In this document: positions 60,045 to 64,000 of the stretch, piece after piece | Layout of the letters: every line of letters starts with the position of its first letter | Numbering within the stretch: position 1 is the stretch's first letter | Assembly (NCBI GenBank): GCA_037445225.1 | Contig: JBBIKW010000003.1 | Coordinates: 124,001 to 188,000 of the forward strand | DNA length: 64,000 nucleotides | Direction: 5' to 3' | From: M3007 sp037445225 | Lineage (GTDB): Bacteria > Bacteroidota > Bacteroidia > Chitinophagales > Saprospiraceae | Translations under genes and position numbers: made by a program | The notes under the pieces: model-generated | What the model was told of the DNA's origin: nothing | Seen by the model: only the letters and a program-made list of their open reading frames with translations | Database searches by the model: none

Positions 60045-62615
60045 ATGCAAACAAAACCTCTTCGCACTTTCTACTTGTCGCTTTTTATCGCTCTCCTATC
60101 TCCTTTGACTGGGTATGGCCAACTGAGCACCCGCGTGCGCGGGCAAGTGCTCGATGCCGCAACAGAAGAGCCGCTTCCCTTCGCCACCGTGCGCATTTTA
60201 GAAGACAACAGAGGTATACGAACCGACGCAGAGGGCTACTTCCAATTAAGCACTGCGACCCAAGGTTCGCTCACGCTGCGCATTACCTATGTGGGCTATA
60301 CGGCTCAAGATGTTCCCCTACGCCCAGGAGAAGAAAATGTGCTTCGCGTACTGCTGCGAGAGGCAACCACTGCCCTGCGCGAAGTAACGGTGCGCGTAGA
60401 GCACTATCGAAACAAGGATAATCCCGCCGTAGCGCTCATTCGAAAAGCCATTGAAAACAAGGAGAAAAATCGCCCCGAAGCCCTCTCGTATTATCAGTAT
60501 GAAAAATACGAAAAGCTCGGCATCGCTCTAAACGACGTCAACGAAAAAACGCGCAACCACTTTCTGTTAAAACGCTTCAAAGTGCTGTTCCATCACGCCG
60601 ACACCAATAAGCAAAACAACAAGGTCAATGTCTTGCTCTACTTGCGCGAAACCCTCTCCGACGTTTACTACCGCGGCGCCACGAGCACCCGCCGCGAGTA
60701 CGTGCGAGGCGAGCGGCATGTCGTTTTCGAAGACGCTTTCAATCTGGCGGGAATTTCTAACTACTTAGACGCCCTCTACACCGACGTCAACTTCTACGAT
60801 GGGGCCATAGAGTTGCTCAACACCCGCTTCCTTGGCCCGCTTCATCCGCTTTCGCCCAGCCTATATCGTTTCTACATCCAAGACACAACGTTGGTGGACG
60901 ACACCCCCTGTATTCGGCTGTATTTTGCTCCGCGCGTCAAGTCGGATGTGGCTTTTACGGGGTATTTGTGGATTGCCTTAGACAGTACGTATGCCCTTCG
61001 GCGCGTAGAGGTGGGAGTGCCTCCGGAAATAAATCTCAACTGGGTTAAGGAGATGCGCCTGGTGCAGGAATACGCCTGGGTGGCTTCGGAGGACGGCAGC
61101 AAAGTGCTGATGCTTCGCCATAACGAGGTCTCTGTCGAGTTCGGCTTAACGGCTTTCAAGAACACGCGCTCCCTGTTGGGAGTAAAGACGACCACTTGCC
61201 GCAACTATCGCCTCAACCATCCGATAGCCGACTCCCTATTTAGTCCAGTCGCCGCTGTCTTGCGCGACAGCAACGCCCTTGGGCGCGGCGAGACTTTCTG
61301 GGAGCAACACCGCCACATAGCCCTCACGCGCAGCGAGACCGGGCTTCAGCAGGCTATGGACAGCCTCAATCGAGACCGAGCCTTCAAGCGCTTCATCCGA
61401 AATGTGCGCTTTTTGTTCGAAGGATACACCGCAGTGGGCGGTATCGACATCGGTCCTGCCAACGTATTCTACAGCTTCAACCCCATCGAGGGGCTCCGCC
61501 TGCGCTTTGGCGGGCGCACCAACTACGATTTTAGCCAGCGAGTGGCCTTGGAGGGATACGCCGCCTATGGCTTTCGCGACCAGCGCTGGAAGGGCATGGG
61601 AGCGGTTACCTACTCCTTTAGCCCAGAAAAAGTGCGGCTTTTCCCCATCCATCACTTGCGCCTGTGGTACCAGAGCGACATCGAAATCCCTGGCCAGGCG
61701 TTGCAATTCGTCAACGAAGACAACCTTTTTCTCTCGCTAAAGCGCGGACCTAACGACCGCATGATCTATAAAAACACATACGGCTTAGAGTATCGCCGAG
61801 AGTTCTTAAGCGGTTTTTCTTGGATAGCGACCCTGCGCAATACGCGGCAAAATCCGGCAGGAGCACTGCTGTTCGACTATACTGACCAAGGCGAAATGCG
61901 CTATCGGACAGATCTCACGGCCAGTGAGGTCGGTGTGCGCTTGCGCTATGCGCCTAACGAGAAGTTTTACGACGGGCCAAACTATCGTAAGCCCATCTTG
62001 ACTAAATACCCTATTGTAGAATGTGCCTACGACGCCGGTATTCGAGGAGTGTTGGGCAGTGAATACAACTATCACGTGGTGCGCACCATCCTGCGAAAAG
62101 CCTTCTTCTACCCTATTATTGGGCAAGGTTACGCTATTGTGGAAGGCGGATGGGTCTTGGGCCAGGCGCCCTATCCGATGCTCTTCATTCACCGCGCTAA
62201 TCAGACCTACACGTATCAGCGAGAGTCGTACAATCTGATGAACTTCATGGAGTTCATCAGCGACCGCTACGCCGCTGTCAGCTATTATCACAACTTTGGT
62301 GGAGTCTTTTTTGGGCGTGTTCCCTTGCTGCGGAGGCTCAAGTGGCGCGAAGTATTTACTGTCAAGGCGCTGTGGGGAGGGCTGAGTGCGCGCAATCAAC
62401 CGAATGGCGAAAACCGTTTGCTCCATCTGCCCGCCTACGCGGACGGAACTCCGCTGTCGCATACCTTAGGGAAAGTGCCATACATGGAGGGAAGTGTGGG
62501 CGTGGCCAACATTTTCGGTCTCTTGCGCGTCGATCTGCTGCACCGCTTCACCTATACTGACCATCCGTTCGTCGCGCGGTGGGGAGTGCGCATACGGCTA
62601 TCTACAGAGTTTTAA
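60045..62615 (+). CDS. DUF5686/carboxypeptidase-regulatory-like outer-membrane protein
   Basis: This 856-residue exported protein has a signal peptide (to about 'SPLTGYGQ', residue 25), a carboxypeptidase-regulatory-like beta-domain ('RVRGQVLDAATEEPLPFATV' to 'LREATTALREVTVRVE', about 28-120) and then the DUF5686 region. The C-terminal 350 residues are beta-strand-rich and end in 'IRLSTEF', like an outer-membrane barrel. Family members are widespread in Bacteroidota and some have TonB-receptor-like plug domains, but no TonB box or plug is evident here. The function is unknown. It stands between the lipid operon and lpxC-fabZ. Confidence 0.85.
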   Translation: MQTKPLRTFYLSLFIALLSPLTGYGQLSTRVRGQVLDAATEEPLPFATVRILEDNRGIRTDAEGYFQLSTATQGSLTLRITYVGYTAQDVPLRPGEENVLRVLLREATTALREVTVRVEHYRNKDNPAVALIRKAIENKEKNRPEALSYYQYEKYEKLGIALNDVNEKTRNHFLLKRFKVLFHHADTNKQNNKVNVLLYLRETLSDVYYRGATSTRREYVRGERHVVFEDAFNLAGISNYLDALYTDVNFYDGAIELLNTRFLGPLHPLSPSLYRFYIQDTTLVDDTPCIRLYFAPRVKSDVAFTGYLWIALDSTYALRRVEVGVPPEINLNWVKEMRLVQEYAWVASEDGSKVLMLRHNEVSVEFGLTAFKNTRSLLGVKTTTCRNYRLNHPIADSLFSPVAAVLRDSNALGRGETFWEQHRHIALTRSETGLQQAMDSLNRDRAFKRFIRNVRFLFEGYTAVGGIDIGPANVFYSFNPIEGLRLRFGGRTNYDFSQRVALEGYAAYGFRDQRWKGMGAVTYSFSPEKVRLFPIHHLRLWYQSDIEIPGQALQFVNEDNLFLSLKRGPNDRMIYKNTYGLEYRREFLSGFSWIATLRNTRQNPAGALLFDYTDQGEMRYRTDLTASEVGVRLRYAPNEKFYDGPNYRKPILTKYPIVECAYDAGIRGVLGSEYNYHVVRTILRKAFFYPIIGQGYAIVEGGWVLGQAPYPMLFIHRANQTYTYQRESYNLMNFMEFISDRYAAVSYYHNFGGVFFGRVPLLRRLKWREVFTVKALWGGLSARNQPNGENRLLHLPAYADGTPLSHTLGKVPYMEGSVGVANIFGLLRVDLLHRFTYTDHPFVARWGVRIRLSTEF

Positions 62616-62704
62616 GGGCACACCAGTTCCCGCATAGAAGCTGGATGGCTTACTGCGCATGTTCCTTACCTTCGCCTCTTGGAAAAACGATACGAAGTAA
62701 TGCG

Positions 62705-64000
62705 ATGAAGCAAACCACCATTCAGCGTTCGGTAAGCGTTCGCGGAGTAGGCTTGCACACGGGTAAGCCCGCTCAGCTGACGTTCAAACCGGCGCCACCT
62801 AATCACGGCTATCAGCTGCAGCGCGTCGACCTGCCCGAACAGCCTATCCTACCTGCCGACATCCGCCACGTCACGTCCACTAACCGAGGAACCACGCTTC
62901 GCTCAGGCGAAGTACAGGTCGCCACCGTCGAACACGTACTGTCGGCTCTGGCCGGCTTGGAAATAGACAACGTGCTCCTGGAAATAGACGGCCCAGAAAT
63001 GCCTATTATGGACGGCACGGCTTTGCCTTTCGTACAGGCGCTGCGCCAGGCCGGCGTGGAAGAGCAAGACGCCGAACGCGAATACTTTGTCATTACAGAG
63101 CCGTTGGCCTATAAAGACGAGGTGTCGGGCTCTGAACTGCTCGCCCTCCCTTCGGAACACTTCGAAGTGGCGGTGATGGTCGACTTCAACTCCAAAGTCT
63201 TAGGACCTCAATACGCTTCTTTACACCACTTAAAGGAATACGAAACCGAGATCGCTCCCTGCCGCACGTTTGTCTTCTTACACGAATTGGAGAAGCTGTT
63301 GGACATGGGCCTCATCAAGGGCGGCGATTTAGACAACGCTATTGTCATTGCCGATCGGCTGATGGAACAAAGCGAGCTAGACCGACTGGCCCAAAAGATG
63401 GGCAAACCATCGATAAAGATCGAGTCGGAAGGCGTGCTCAACACCGTGCAGCTGCGGTTCTCCAACGAGCCGGCCCGCCACAAACTGCTCGACGTCATTG
63501 GCGATTTAGCCCTTGTAGGCAAACCCATCCAGGGCAAGATCGTCGCTACAAAGCCGGGGCACACGGCTAACATCGAGTTTGCTAAGCTGCTGCGCAAATG
63601 TTTCATGGAACAGCGTCGGCTGTTGAAGATCCCCAAGTACAATCCCGACAAGGAGCCGCTCTTCGATGTTGTCAGCATCAGCCAGCTGTTGCCGCACCGA
63701 TATCCTTTCCTCTTAGTAGATAAGATTATCGAATTGACCGATACCTACGTGGTCGGCGTTAAAAATGTTACCATCAACGAACCCTTCTTCCAAGGCCACT
63801 TCCCCGGAAACCCCGTCTTCCCAGGGGTTTTGCAAATTGAAGCCATGGCCCAAACGGGGGGAATTTTGGCGCTGAACGCTGTAGAGGATCCTTACAATTG
63901 GGACACCTACTTTTTAAAGATCGACAAGACAAAATTCAGGGCTAAGGTAGTGCCGGGCGACACGCTCATCTTGAAAATGGAATTGCTTGAACCTATTCGA
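62705..64000 (+). CDS. lpxC-fabZ: Bifunctional LpxC/FabZ (partial, runs off the window)
   Basis: Residues 1-432 are present; the stop is beyond the window. The N-terminal domain (about 1-310) is UDP-3-O-acyl-N-acetylglucosamine deacetylase (LpxC), the committed step of lipid A synthesis: 'VSVRGVGLHTGKPAQLTFKP', zinc-binding 'VATVEHVLSALAGLEIDN' and 'EMPIMDGTALPF'. The second domain starts near codon 318 and is FabZ, the 3-hydroxyacyl-ACP dehydratase: 'LLPHRYPFLLVDKI', 'GHFPGNPVFPGVLQIEAMAQ' with the catalytic His and Glu. This fusion is characteristic of Bacteroidota. It is 89 bp after the DUF5686 gene. The first two adjacent start options are an ATG at 62705 and nothing closer. Confidence 0.97.
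   Translation, partial: MKQTTIQRSVSVRGVGLHTGKPAQLTFKPAPPNHGYQLQRVDLPEQPILPADIRHVTSTNRGTTLRSGEVQVATVEHVLSALAGLEIDNVLLEIDGPEMPIMDGTALPFVQALRQAGVEEQDAEREYFVITEPLAYKDEVSGSELLALPSEHFEVAVMVDFNSKVLGPQYASLHHLKEYETEIAPCRTFVFLHELEKLLDMGLIKGGDLDNAIVIADRLMEQSELDRLAQKMGKPSIKIESEGVLNTVQLRFSNEPARHKLLDVIGDLALVGKPIQGKIVATKPGHTANIEFAKLLRKCFMEQRRLLKIPKYNPDKEPLFDVVSISQLLPHRYPFLLVDKIIELTDTYVVGVKNVTINEPFFQGHFPGNPVFPGVLQIEAMAQTGGILALNAVEDPYNWDTYFLKIDKTKFRAKVVPGDTLILKMELLEPIR

Overview
The window reads as ordinary chromosome of a Bacteroidota bacterium, most likely Saprospiria or a close lineage. The lineage is inferred from gene content and not from a marker tree. The signs are: two secreted proteins with type IX secretion (T9SS) C-terminal sorting domains; a fused LpxC/FabZ; ECF-sigma/FecR pairs; the order rsfS-ftsH-PBP1A; DUF1800/DUF1501, DUF3467 and DUF5686 proteins; and promoters with the Bacteroidota -7 element TAnnTTTG. 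Base composition and codon use look even throughout. I see no phage, insertion sequence, CRISPR array or plasmid gene.

Layout. 1-8.1 kb (minus): start of an M14 peptidase, a large reprolysin-like T9SS protease with an altered zinc motif, aspS, an AI-2E family permease and an AlkB-type monooxygenase. 8.1-12.9 kb: a cystathionine gamma-synthase-like enzyme, a drug/metabolite exporter, an ECF sigma/FecR pair and a Crp-family regulator. 13-18.7 kb (minus): operon rsfS-ftsH-PBP1A-nitroreductase. 18.8-27.8 kb (plus): birA, an ECF sigma factor paired with a membrane-spanning beta-barrel protein, trmB, coaE, rpmE2, a GlmU-like protein, a PurM-like protein, a TPR lipoprotein and a short glutamyl-tRNA synthetase-like protein. 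27.9-33.6 kb (minus): a 1657-residue adhesin-like T9SS protein and a small unknown gene. 33.9-46.4 kb: DUF1800/DUF1501 pair, beta-CASP nuclease, DUF3467, an ATP-grasp-like unknown, ftsE, a 1354-residue soluble-adenylyl-cyclase-like protein, an FAD oxidoreductase and a small lipoprotein. 46.9-54.0 kb: OmpA-family protein, glutaryl-CoA dehydrogenase-like enzyme, nadD, rbfA, tRNA-Lys, truA, a universal stress protein and recR. 54.2-59.7 kb (plus): a compact six-gene lipid operon. 60.0-64 kb: a DUF5686 outer-membrane protein and the start of lpxC-fabZ.

The most interesting system is the 54.2-59.7 kb operon. It joins a serine palmitoyltransferase-like enzyme, a GNAT-fold acyltransferase, an NAD-dependent reductase, a homologue of the eukaryotic dihydroceramide delta-4 desaturase (DEGS1), a homologue of fatty acid 2-hydroxylase (FA2H) and a PgpA-type phosphatase. 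It looks like a self-contained pathway for eukaryote-like ceramides (2-hydroxylated, with a delta-4 double bond) and perhaps a phospho-headgroup. Second is the protein at 40.7-44.8 kb, which has the full domain order of mammalian soluble adenylyl cyclase. In it the catalytic metal and transition-state residues are kept, but the bicarbonate-binding residues and one adenine-contacting residue appear changed. Third is the sigma-factor partner at 20.2-21.6 kb, which seems to link a cytoplasmic anti-sigma-like segment, one inner-membrane helix, a proline-rich linker and an outer-membrane barrel in one chain.
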